Part shown: positions 6,172 to 13,484 of the stretch, one piece after another | Layout: each line of letters starts with the position of its first letter | Position numbering within the stretch: the stretch's first letter is position 1 | DNA from: an uncultured Collinsella sp. | GTDB taxonomy: Bacteria > Actinomycetota > Coriobacteriia > Coriobacteriales > Coriobacteriaceae | Assembly (NCBI GenBank): GCA_900545165.1 | Contig: UQYA01000031.1 | Span: 1 to 19,265, forward strand | Reading direction: 5' to 3' | Length of the DNA: 19,265 bases | Program-made: the position numbers and the translations under genes | Notes under the pieces: generated by a model | The model's input: the letters and a program-made list of their open reading frames with translations, nothing else | What the model was told of the DNA's origin: nothing | Database searches by the model: none

Positions 6172-9100
6172 TTAAGCGAAGTAGGCCACGCCGCTCTCGA
6201 AGATCGGCATGAACTTATCGCCGGGGACATGCTCGGGCACGTTGCGGTACAGGTTGTCGCCGCGACGCTCGGCATGGCCCATCTTGCCCAGGACGCGGCC
6301 ATCGGGGCTCGTGATGCCCTCGATGGCGAGTGCGGAGCCGTTGGGGTTGACGGAGAGATCCATGCTGGGCTTGCCGTTCTCGCCCACGTACTGCGTGGCG
6401 ACCTGGCCGCTGGCGATCAGCTGGGCGAGCATTTCGTCGTTGGCGACAAAGCGGCCCTCGCCGTGGCTGATGGCGACGGTGTAGGGGTCGTCCAGGCTGC
6501 ACTGCGACAGCCACGGGGACAAGTTGGACGAGATGCGGGTGCGCACCAGACGGCTCTGGTGGCGACCGATGGTGTTGAACGTCAACGTGGGCGCATCGGG
6601 CGTGGCGTCGACGATGTCGCCGTAGGGCACCAGGCCGAGCTTGATCAGGGCCTGGAAGCCGTTGCAGATGCCCAGCATCAGGCCATCGCGGGCCTTGAGC
6701 AGGTCGCGGACTGCCTCGGTGACCTCGGGAGCGCGGAAGAACGCCGTGATGAACTTGGCAGAGCCGTCGGGCTCGTCGCCGCCCGAGAAGCCGCCGGGGA
6801 TCATGACGATCTGGCTTGCACGGATGCGGCGGGCAAGCTCGTGGGTGCTCTCGGCGACGGCCTCGGGCGTGAGGTTGTTGATCACGAATGTGTCGGCCTC
6901 GGCACCGGCGGCACGGAAGACGCGGGCGCTATCGTACTCGCAGTTGTTACCGGGGAACACGGGGATAATCACGCGCGGACGGGCGATCTTGGCACCGCTG
7001 TACACATGGATGTCCTTGGCACGGAAGTCGATGGTCTCGACCTCGGGGGTCTTGCCGGCGCTGCGGTAGGCAAAGACGCCCTCGATGCCGCTTTCCCAGG
7101 CCTCCTGGAGCTCGGCGAGCTCAATGACCTCGGAGCCGGTGTCGATGACATAGCCCTCGACAGTGGTGCCCAGGGGCTCGACGACAACGCCGTCGGCGAC
7201 CTCGGGCAGCTCGGCATCCTCGGCGAGCTCGACGATAAAGCTGCCATAGAGCGGGGTGAAGAGGCTCTCCACGTCCACATCCTCAGCAAGCTCGATACCG
7301 ATTTGGTTGCCGACGCACATCTTAAAGAGGCTCTCGGCGCCGCAGCCGTAGCCGGGCGTGGAGACGGCCAGGGCGTCGCCGGTGGCGGTGAGCGCCTCGA
7401 CGGCGTCAAATGCGGCGAGCAGCTGCTGGGCATTGGGACGGTAGTCCTCGCCATAGGTGGCGGGGGCGATACGGACGACGCGATGCGTGAGACCCTTGAA
7501 CTCGGGGGAGACGGCGCGGGCCGCCTTGCCCACGGCGACAGCGAAGCTGATCAGGGTCGGCGGAACGTTGAGCTCGCCGGCCTCGTCCTCAAACGAGCCG
7601 CTCATGGAATCCTTGCCGCCGATGGCGCCGGCACCCAGGTCGACCTGAGCCATGAGGGCGCCCAGGACGGCCGCCATGGGCTTGCCCCAACGCTCGGCCT
7701 CGGTGCGCAGGCGCTCAAAGTACTCCTGGAAGGAGAGGTAGGCGCGCTTGTGCTCAAAGCCGGCGGCAACGAGCTTGGCAATGGACTCGACCACGGACAG
7801 GTAGGCGCCCGCAAACTGATCGGCCTCCATCAGATAGGGGTTGAAGCCCCATGCCATGGCGCTCGCCGTGGTGGTCTCGCCGTCCACGGGGAACTTGGCG
7901 ACCATGGCAGAGCTCGGGGTGAGCTGCGTCTTGCCGCCAAAGGGCATGAGCACGGTCGCGGCACCGATGGTGGAGTCAAAGCGCTCGGAAAGGCCCTTGT
8001 TGGAGGCGACGTTGAGGTCGGTGACAAGCGAGGTCATGCGCTCGGCAAGCGTGGTGCCGGCCCAGCTGGGCTGCCACACGCTGCGGGCGCAGACGTGGGC
8101 GACCTGGTGCTTGGGTGCACCGTTGGAGTTGAGGAACTCGCGGGACAGATCGACGATGGCGACGCCGTTCCATGCCATGCGCATGCGCGGCTCGGCGGTA
8201 ACCTCGGCGATGACGGTTGCCTCCAGGTTCTCCTCGGCGGCGTAGCCCATGAACTCCTCGACGTCACCGTCGGCGACGGCGCAGGCCATGCGCTCCTGGG
8301 ACTCGGAAATGGCGAGCTCGGTGCCGTCCAGGCCGTCGTACTTCTTGGTTACGGTATCAAGGTCGACATACAGGCCGTCGGCAAGCTCGCCCACGGCGAC
8401 CGAGACGCCGCCGGCGCCAAAGTCGTTGCAGCGCTTGATCAGACGGCAGGCATCGCCGCGGCGGAACAGACGCTGCAGCTTGCGCTCGACCGGGGCGTTG
8501 CCCTTCTGGACCTCGGCACCCGAGGTCTCAATGGACTCGGTGTTCTGGGTCTTGGAGGAGCCGGTGGCGCCACCGATGCCGTCACGGCCGGTGCGGCCGC
8601 CCAGCAGGATGATCTTGTCGGTGGGGGCGGGGCACTCGCGACGAACGTGGTTTGCCGGGGTAGCGCCCACGACGGCGCCAACCTCCATGCGCTTGGCCAC
8701 GTAACCGGGGTGATAGAGTTCGTTGACCTGGCCGGTGGCAAGGCCGATCTGGTTGCCATAGCTGGAGTAGCCGGCGGCAGCGGTGGTTACGAGCTTGCGC
8801 TGCGGCAACTTGCCCTCGAGCGTCTCGGAAACCGGGACGGTGGGGTCGCCGGCGCCGGTGACACGCATGGCCTGGTACACGTAGCTGCGGCCCGAGAGCG
8901 GGTCGCGGATGGCGCCGCCCACGCAGGTGGCGGCACCGCCGAAGGGCTCGATCTCGGTCGGGTGGTTGTGAGTCTCGTTCTTAAAGAGGAACAGCCAGTC
9001 CTGGTCCTCGCCATCGACATCGACCTTCACCTTGACGGTGCAGGCGTTGATCTCCTCGGATTCGTCGACATCGGTCATGACGCCGGTCTTTTTGAGGTAC

Positions 9101-9918
9101 TTGGCGCCGATGGTGCCCATGTCCATGAGGCAGACGGGCTTGGCGTCGCGACCGAGCTCGTGGCGCATCTCCATGTAGCGGTCGAAGGCCTGCTGCACCA
9201 CGGCGTCGTCGATCGTCACGTCGTCCAGGACGGTGCCGAAGGTGGTGTGGCGGCAGTGATCGGACCAGTAGGTGTCGATCACGCGGATCTCGGTGATGGT
9301 GGGGTCGCGGTTCTCATCGCGGAAGTACTGCTGGCAGAAGGCGATGTCCGCCTCGTCCATGGCAAGGCCGCGATCGGCGATAAAGGCGGCAAGGCCGGCT
9401 TCGTCGAGCTCGCGGAAGCCGTCGAGCACCTCGACGGGCTGGGGCTCGGGGGTCTCCATGTACAGCGTCTCGGGCAGGTCGAGCGAGGCGATGCGCGCCT
9501 CGACGGGGTTCACCACGTAGTGCTTGATGGCCTCGATGGCGGCCTCGTCCAGAGCGCCCGAGATCATATAGACCTTGGCGGAGCGCACGGCGGGGCGCTC
9601 GCCCTGGCTGATGAGCTGCACGCACTCGCTGGCGGAGTCGGCGCGCTGGTCAAACTGGCCAGGCAGGAATTCGACGGCAAAGACGGCGCCATCGCTTGCG
9701 GGGAGCTCGTCGTAGGTCACATCGACCTGGGGCTCGCTAAAGACGGTCGGCACGCAGGAGCGGAAAAGCTCCTCGTCGATGCCCTCGACGTCGTAGCGGT
9801 TGATGATCCTCGGGGCCTCGATGCCCTTGATGCCGAGAATCTCGGTCAGCTCGCCCTTGAGCTGCTGAGCCTCGACGTCGAACCCGGGTTTCTTCTCCAC
9901 GTAGATACGAGAGACCAT
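6172..9918 (-). CDS. purL: Phosphoribosylformylglycinamidine synthase, single-chain (PurL, clade II)
   Basis: PurL converts FGAR, ATP and glutamine to FGAM in the fourth step of purine synthesis in the cytoplasm. The 1,248-residue chain is the large form, with all functions in one polypeptide. The N-terminus (MVSRIYVEKKPGF) and length match the clade II type of Firmicutes and Coriobacteria; the E. coli enzyme is about 1,295. A PurS-like N-terminal region and the conserved DTYWSDHCRHTTF segment come first. The ATP-binding synthetase core follows, with LFKNETHNHPTEIEPFGGAA and KRCNDFGAGGVSVAVGELA. The C-terminal class I glutaminase carries PGGFSGGDEP, the nucleophile C1085 in GICNGFQ, SHGEGR, and H1215-A-E1217, the expected Cys-His-Glu triad. 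AGGA precedes the ATG at about 6 bases. No other pur gene is adjacent, and transcription ends at the hairpin at 6098-6134. Confidence 0.97.
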   Translation of the reverse strand: MVSRIYVEKKPGFDVEAQQLKGELTEILGIKGIEAPRIINRYDVEGIDEELFRSCVPTVFSEPQVDVTYDELPASDGAVFAVEFLPGQFDQRADSASECVQLISQGERPAVRSAKVYMISGALDEAAIEAIKHYVVNPVEARIASLDLPETLYMETPEPQPVEVLDGFRELDEAGLAAFIADRGLAMDEADIAFCQQYFRDENRDPTITEIRVIDTYWSDHCRHTTFGTVLDDVTIDDAVVQQAFDRYMEMRHELGRDAKPVCLMDMGTIGAKYLKKTGVMTDVDESEEINACTVKVKVDVDGEDQDWLFLFKNETHNHPTEIEPFGGAATCVGGAIRDPLSGRSYVYQAMRVTGAGDPTVPVSETLEGKLPQRKLVTTAAAGYSSYGNQIGLATGQVNELYHPGYVAKRMEVGAVVGATPANHVRRECPAPTDKIILLGGRTGRDGIGGATGSSKTQNTESIETSGAEVQKGNAPVERKLQRLFRRGDACRLIKRCNDFGAGGVSVAVGELADGLYVDLDTVTKKYDGLDGTELAISESQERMACAVADGDVEEFMGYAAEENLEATVIAEVTAEPRMRMAWNGVAIVDLSREFLNSNGAPKHQVAHVCARSVWQPSWAGTTLAERMTSLVTDLNVASNKGLSERFDSTIGAATVLMPFGGKTQLTPSSAMVAKFPVDGETTTASAMAWGFNPYLMEADQFAGAYLSVVESIAKLVAAGFEHKRAYLSFQEYFERLRTEAERWGKPMAAVLGALMAQVDLGAGAIGGKDSMSGSFEDEAGELNVPPTLISFAVAVGKAARAVSPEFKGLTHRVVRIAPATYGEDYRPNAQQLLAAFDAVEALTATGDALAVSTPGYGCGAESLFKMCVGNQIGIELAEDVDVESLFTPLYGSFIVELAEDAELPEVADGVVVEPLGTTVEGYVIDTGSEVIELAELQEAWESGIEGVFAYRSAGKTPEVETIDFRAKDIHVYSGAKIARPRVIIPVFPGNNCEYDSARVFRAAGAEADTFVINNLTPEAVAESTHELARRIRASQIVMIPGGFSGGDEPDGSAKFITAFFRAPEVTEAVRDLLKARDGLMLGICNGFQALIKLGLVPYGDIVDATPDAPTLTFNTIGRHQSRLVRTRISSNLSPWLSQCSLDDPYTVAISHGEGRFVANDEMLAQLIASGQVATQYVGENGKPSMDLSVNPNGSALAIEGITSPDGRVLGKMGHAERRGDNLYRNVPEHVPGDKFMPIFESGVAYFA

Positions 9919-10102
9919 TGGTTCCTGCCTTCCTGATCGGTTGGGCGTACGGTACGGTATGCGGCAGCGGTCGGTTTACGGGGCAAGCCTCGCGGTCGCC
10001 TTGAGCCACATGTTTGTAAACGTCACTATGATACGACAGCTCGCGGCGCGTTGAGGACGGCGAGGGTGCTACAGTGAAGCGCAAACAAGAGAAAGGCATC
10101 AC
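9919..10102. promoter_or_regulatory. Divergent promoter region between purL and the antiporter gene
   Basis: This 184-base gap must hold promoters for both genes. On the plus strand TATGAT (10027-10032) is a possible -10 for the antiporter but lacks a -35 at normal distance. A palindrome-like ATGTTTGTAAACGT (10010-10023, 10 of 14 positions symmetric) lies next to it and could be an operator. I see no purine riboswitch core and no named regulator site with confidence. Confidence 0.3.
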
Positions 10103-11665
10103 ATGGCATTTGTTTCGCTCGCCATCATCGCACTCGTGGCCTTTGCAAGCCCCTTCATCGCCTCGGCGATTCCTGGAAAACCCGTTCCCGAAACGGTCTT
10201 TTTGCTCGTGTTCGGCGCGGTGCTGGGACCTCATATGCTCGGCGTCATCCATGTAGATGCCGAGGTCTCGCTTGTGTCCGAGCTCGGTCTGGCCTTTTTG
10301 TTCCTGCTTGCCGGCTTTGAGATCGATCCCAAGAACATCACGGGCGTCGAGGGGCGCTACGGTATGGCGACGTGGGTCGTCACGTTTGGCATCGCCTGGC
10401 TTGCCGTGCGCTTTACCCCGTGGTTCTCGGTCAGTCATTTCGACGGTATTGCCGTGACGCTTGCCCTCACTTCTACGGCGCTCGGCACGCTCGTGCCCAT
10501 CATGCGTGAGCGCTCGCTCACCGGCACGCGTGTGGGCGACTCGATTCTCGCGTATGGCACTTGGGGCGAGCTCGGTCCCGTGCTCGCCATGTCGGTGCTG
10601 CTGTCTGCTCGCACCGGCATCCAAACGCTCGTAATCCTTGGCTTGTTTGCGGTGGTTTGCGTGTTGCTGGCCGTGGTCCCAAGCCGCTCCAAGCGCGTCG
10701 GCAGCCGCTTCTTTTCGTTTGTCGAGGAGCGCGCCGACACCACGTCGCAGACCTTCGTGCGCCTGACGGTGCTCATCCTGGTCACGCTCGTGGCGTTCTC
10801 GGCCATCTTTGACCTCGACATCGTGTTGGGTTCTTTTGCCGCCGGCTTTGTCCTGCGCTATATCATCCCCGAGGGCAACCATACGCTCGAGACCAAGCTC
10901 GACGGCCTGGCCTACGGCTTTTTGATTCCGGTGTTCTTTACCGTATCGGGCGCAAAGATCGACCTGACGGCCGTGGTGTCGCGCCCGGGCTTGCTCGCGG
11001 GTTTTATCGTGGCGTTGCTGATTATTCGTGCCGTGCCCATTCTCATCTCTATGGGCATTTGTCCCGCGACGCGCGATGTGTCGGCGTATGGCCGCATTAC
11101 CGTGGCCCTGTACTGCACCACGGCGCTACCGATCATCGTTGCCGTTACGAGCGTTGCCGTCAACGCGGGCGCGCTGTCGCAAGATATTGCGTCGGTCATG
11201 GTTGCCGCCGGTGCCATCACGGTGTTCTTGATGCCATTGCTTGCTCAGCTCTTCTACCGCGTGGTCGACGCCGCACCGGTCGCCGCCGTGGCAGAGGTTG
11301 CCGAGCATCCATCCGATGCGTTCGACATCCTGCGCGCCCATCACGATTTGGCGAGCCTGCTCGCACGCGAGCACGAGCTGCTGACCTCGCATGGTCACGG
11401 TCGCGTATTCGAGGGCCTGCCTACGCTCGATACGATTGCCGAGCGTCTTTCCGCCGAGGCGGCGAGCGGCCATATCGATGCCCGTATTGTGGACGCGGCA
11501 CATCTTCTTGCCGATAAGACCTATGGAGACGAGGTCGACCCGTCCGAGCTGACTCCGCGCGAGCGCCGCCGCCTGGAGCGCGCCAAGCTCGCCGTGCGCG
11601 AATACCGCCGCCGCATGCTGGAACTCTATGCGCGCGATGAAGCCCAGGACGACGATGGCAGGTAG
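10103..11665 (+). CDS. CPA2-family cation/proton antiporter without a regulatory RCK domain
   Basis: This 520-residue inner-membrane protein resembles Kef/NapA-type sodium or potassium/proton exchangers. About twelve hydrophobic helices fill residues 1 to 395. They include FLFLLAGFEIDPKNI (residues 65-79), the TSTALGTLVPIMRER segment, YGTWGELGP (151-159), FAAGFVLRYIIPEGN and FFTVSGAKIDL. Where Kef and NapA proteins carry a QD or ND pair in the ion-binding helix, this one has GELGP, with E156 as the only nearby acidic residue. The last 125 residues are hydrophilic and charged, rich in His, Glu and Arg, with no TrkA-N nucleotide-binding motif, so regulation differs from KefB/C. AGAAAGG lies 6 bases before the ATG. 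The gene is monocistronic, divergent from purL and closed by a hairpin. Ion specificity is unknown. Confidence 0.85.
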   Translation: MAFVSLAIIALVAFASPFIASAIPGKPVPETVFLLVFGAVLGPHMLGVIHVDAEVSLVSELGLAFLFLLAGFEIDPKNITGVEGRYGMATWVVTFGIAWLAVRFTPWFSVSHFDGIAVTLALTSTALGTLVPIMRERSLTGTRVGDSILAYGTWGELGPVLAMSVLLSARTGIQTLVILGLFAVVCVLLAVVPSRSKRVGSRFFSFVEERADTTSQTFVRLTVLILVTLVAFSAIFDLDIVLGSFAAGFVLRYIIPEGNHTLETKLDGLAYGFLIPVFFTVSGAKIDLTAVVSRPGLLAGFIVALLIIRAVPILISMGICPATRDVSAYGRITVALYCTTALPIIVAVTSVAVNAGALSQDIASVMVAAGAITVFLMPLLAQLFYRVVDAAPVAAVAEVAEHPSDAFDILRAHHDLASLLAREHELLTSHGHGRVFEGLPTLDTIAERLSAEAASGHIDARIVDAAHLLADKTYGDEVDPSELTPRERRRLERAKLAVREYRRRMLELYARDEAQDDDGR

Positions 11666-11705
11666 CAAGGAATGTCGGGATACGGGTTCCGTCCAAATAA
11701 TTGAA

Positions 11706-11744
11706 GGCGCGCTGCCTGCGGTTGATGCAGACAGCGCGCCTTTT
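11706..11744 (+). terminator. Rho-independent terminator of the antiporter gene
   Basis: GGCGCGCTG (11706-11714) pairs perfectly with CAGCGCGCC (11732-11740). An inner CTGC/GCAG stem lies beyond a C-A mismatch, and TTTT follows. It sits about 40 bases after the antiporter stop. It may also stop minus-strand transcripts coming from hom. Confidence 0.8.
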
Positions 11745-11786
11745 GCGTTGGGCCTCGTTGAGGTTCGAAGCCGTGGTTCGCGACCT

Positions 11787-11864
11787 TTAGGAGCGGGCAG
11801 CTCCGTCGACAGGGAGCATGGCGCCCGTGACATAGAAGAACATATCGCTCGCTACGAAAACATA
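11787..11864 (-). pseudogene. Relic: C-terminal end of a short-chain dehydrogenase/reductase gene
   Basis: Read on the minus strand, the bases just after the hom stop encode VASDMFFYVTGAMLPVDG followed by AARS and a TAA (11787-11789). This is the hallmark C-terminal stretch of short-chain dehydrogenases/reductases (ASD, then YVTG, then an L-P-V-D-G strand end), about 25 codons in all. Nothing else of the enzyme is present: upstream, the frame runs straight into the end of hom in a different reading frame, with no start codon or ribosome-binding site of its own. It therefore looks like the scar of a deletion that removed the 5' part of an SDR gene and joined its tail to hom. An imperfect stem (CGCTA/TAGCG with bulges, about 11845-11880) overlaps it and might serve as a weak hom terminator. 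Confidence 0.7.
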
Positions 11865-11887
11865 TATGCCGTATAGCGAAGAGCGAA

Positions 11888-13231
11888 TTAGTTGGCCATG
11901 ACGCCTTCGGTCCAGGCATCGACGTCCTCGATGCGCAGGACGTTGGCGACCTCGGCCACGCAGTCGACGCTGGCAAGCTCGGCGGCGGCAGCTTGGACGT
12001 CCTTCTCGAGCGCGCGGTGCGTCAGGAAGATGACCGAGCAGGCATCGCTGACGCCCGACTTGCCGTCCTCGACCTGGTTGATGAGCGAGATCGAGATGTT
12101 GTGCTTGGCAAAGATGTCGACCGTCTCGGACAGGGCGCCCACGCGGTCGGCAACCTTCAGGCGCACATAGTACTTGGTCTGGAGCTCGTCCATGGGCTTA
12201 AAGGCGAGGTTGTGACCATAGGGCTCAATCTCGGGCAGCGGAGCCACGCCGCGGCTGATCTGCTCGGAGAGCGACAGGATATCGCCCACGACGGCGCTCG
12301 CGGTGGGGAAGGAGCCTGCGCCGGCACCGTAGAACATGGTCTCGCCCACGGCGTCGCCTACCACGTAGACAGCGTTCATGGCGCCGTTGACCTTGGCAAG
12401 CATGTGATCGGTGGGGATCAGCGTGGGGTGCACGCGAACGTCGACGCCGGCGTCGGTGTTGCGGGCGATGCCGAGCAGCTTAATGGTGTAGCCGAGCTCG
12501 CGGGCCTGGGCGATGTCCTCGGCGCCGATGGTGCGAATACCCTGCTGGTACACATCATCGGTGGTCACGCGGGTGCCAAAGCCGATGGAGGCGAGGATGG
12601 CCGTCTTGCTGGCGGCGTCGAAGCCGTCGACGTCGGCGGACGGGTCGGCCTCGGCGTAGCCCTTGGCCTGGGCGTCGGCGAGCACGTCGGCGTAATCGGC
12701 GCCCTCGGCGTCCATGCGCGACAGGATGTAGTTGGTGGTGCCGTTGAGAATGCCGGCGATGGTCAGGATCTTGTTGCCCACCAAGTCGTGCTCGAGCGTG
12801 CTCACGATGGGGATGCCGCCGCCGCAGCTGGCCTCGCACTTAATCTGCACGCCGCATGCGCGCGCCTTCTCGGCGAGCGTCTCGACATGACGGCCCAGCA
12901 GGGCCTTGTTGGCAGAGACGACGTGCTTGCCGTTCTCGAAGGCGGTGGTAAAGATCTCGGTCGCGGGGTGCTCGCCGCCGATCAGCTCGACGACGATGTC
13001 GACGGCGGGGTCGGTGACGACGTCGTGCCAGTCGCTCGTAAAGGCCTCACGCTCAATACCGGCTGCCTCGGCCTGCTCCCAAGCAAGCGCGCAGGCGCGG
13101 GTCAGCTTAAGGTCGATGCCGTAGGCTGCCAGGTACTCATCGTGGTGGCTCTTGATCAGACGGGCCACGCCGCCGCCGACGGTTCCCAGACCGATGAGGC
13201 CGACGTTCACGGTGCGCAGGGGTTCGCTCAT
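11888..13231 (-). CDS. hom: Homoserine dehydrogenase with C-terminal ACT domain
   Basis: Hom reduces aspartate semialdehyde to homoserine with NAD(P)H, the branch point to threonine, methionine and isoleucine, in the cytoplasm. The 447-residue protein has an N-terminal Rossmann fold (VGLIGLGTVGGGVARL, residues 10-25). The substrate domain follows, with VVSANKALLG, the GILNGTTNYILSRM motif and GYAEADPSADVDGFDAASK, which holds the catalytic acid and lysine. A C-terminal ACT domain starts near residue 355 (YYVRLKVADRVGALSETV) and normally mediates threonine feedback inhibition. Length is usual for the monofunctional ACT-bearing form. AAGGAG lies seven bases before the ATG. thrB, thrC and lysC are not adjacent. 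It is divergent from the Liv uptake locus across a 253-base gap with repeated GAAAC motifs. An SDR relic follows its stop codon. Confidence 0.96.
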   Translation of the reverse strand: MSEPLRTVNVGLIGLGTVGGGVARLIKSHHDEYLAAYGIDLKLTRACALAWEQAEAAGIEREAFTSDWHDVVTDPAVDIVVELIGGEHPATEIFTTAFENGKHVVSANKALLGRHVETLAEKARACGVQIKCEASCGGGIPIVSTLEHDLVGNKILTIAGILNGTTNYILSRMDAEGADYADVLADAQAKGYAEADPSADVDGFDAASKTAILASIGFGTRVTTDDVYQQGIRTIGAEDIAQARELGYTIKLLGIARNTDAGVDVRVHPTLIPTDHMLAKVNGAMNAVYVVGDAVGETMFYGAGAGSFPTASAVVGDILSLSEQISRGVAPLPEIEPYGHNLAFKPMDELQTKYYVRLKVADRVGALSETVDIFAKHNISISLINQVEDGKSGVSDACSVIFLTHRALEKDVQAAAAELASVDCVAEVANVLRIEDVDAWTEGVMAN

Positions 13232-13349
13232 AGATAGCTCCTTCGTGCATCTTATGGATGGATTAACCGCTTAAAGGTTGAGTGCATTCTAGCGTGAACC
13301 GAGGGCGCGTGCTCGCCAGGCAACAGGAGTCGCACAAAACGGCACCCCC

Positions 13350-13402
13350 GAAACGCTGCGGAAACATTGGAAACACGCTCGCTACAAACGAAACTCCGTA
13401 AC
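13350..13402. promoter_or_regulatory. Cluster of GAAAC motifs at 20-bp spacing, putative operator
   Basis: GAAAC occurs at 13350, 13370 and 13390, exactly 20 bases apart, and again at 13361; GCTAC at 13381 and GTAAC at 13398 are related. Spacings of 11 and 9 alternate. GAAAC-n6 patterns with GTnAC are the known shape of GlnR sites in Streptomyces. The cluster lies about 85-135 bases before livK1 and about 120-170 before hom. A minus-strand TAGAAT box near 13288-13293 is a possible hom -10. Confidence 0.4.
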
Positions 13403-13484
13403 AAACTGTCAACGTTTGCGCCATAAGGTTTGCCCCGTACCGCAAGACGGCCGCACCGCGGCCAGCGAAAAAAAGGGGGACACC

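Noticed and set aside
5941..9936. An open frame of 1,331 codons on the plus strand opposite purL and the start of the EamA gene
   Set aside because: It is the mirror of a GC-rich gene with biased codons. Its translation is a low-complexity run rich in Gly, Ala, Asp, Val, Leu and His with no family motif. purL on the other strand is complete with all catalytic residues.
11993..13237. A 414-codon plus-strand frame opposite hom
   Set aside because: Codon-bias shadow; hom carries every conserved motif of its family.
13406..13421. Half-site similar to the E. coli PurR box (AACGTTTGCG)
   Set aside because: Only the right half matches, the gene is not a purine gene, and PurR of that type is a gammaproteobacterial regulator.
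13232..13484. T-box or amino-acid riboswitch upstream of hom or the liv genes
   Set aside because: No T-box sequence (AGGGTGGnACCGCG-like), lysine or SAM riboswitch core was seen on either strand.
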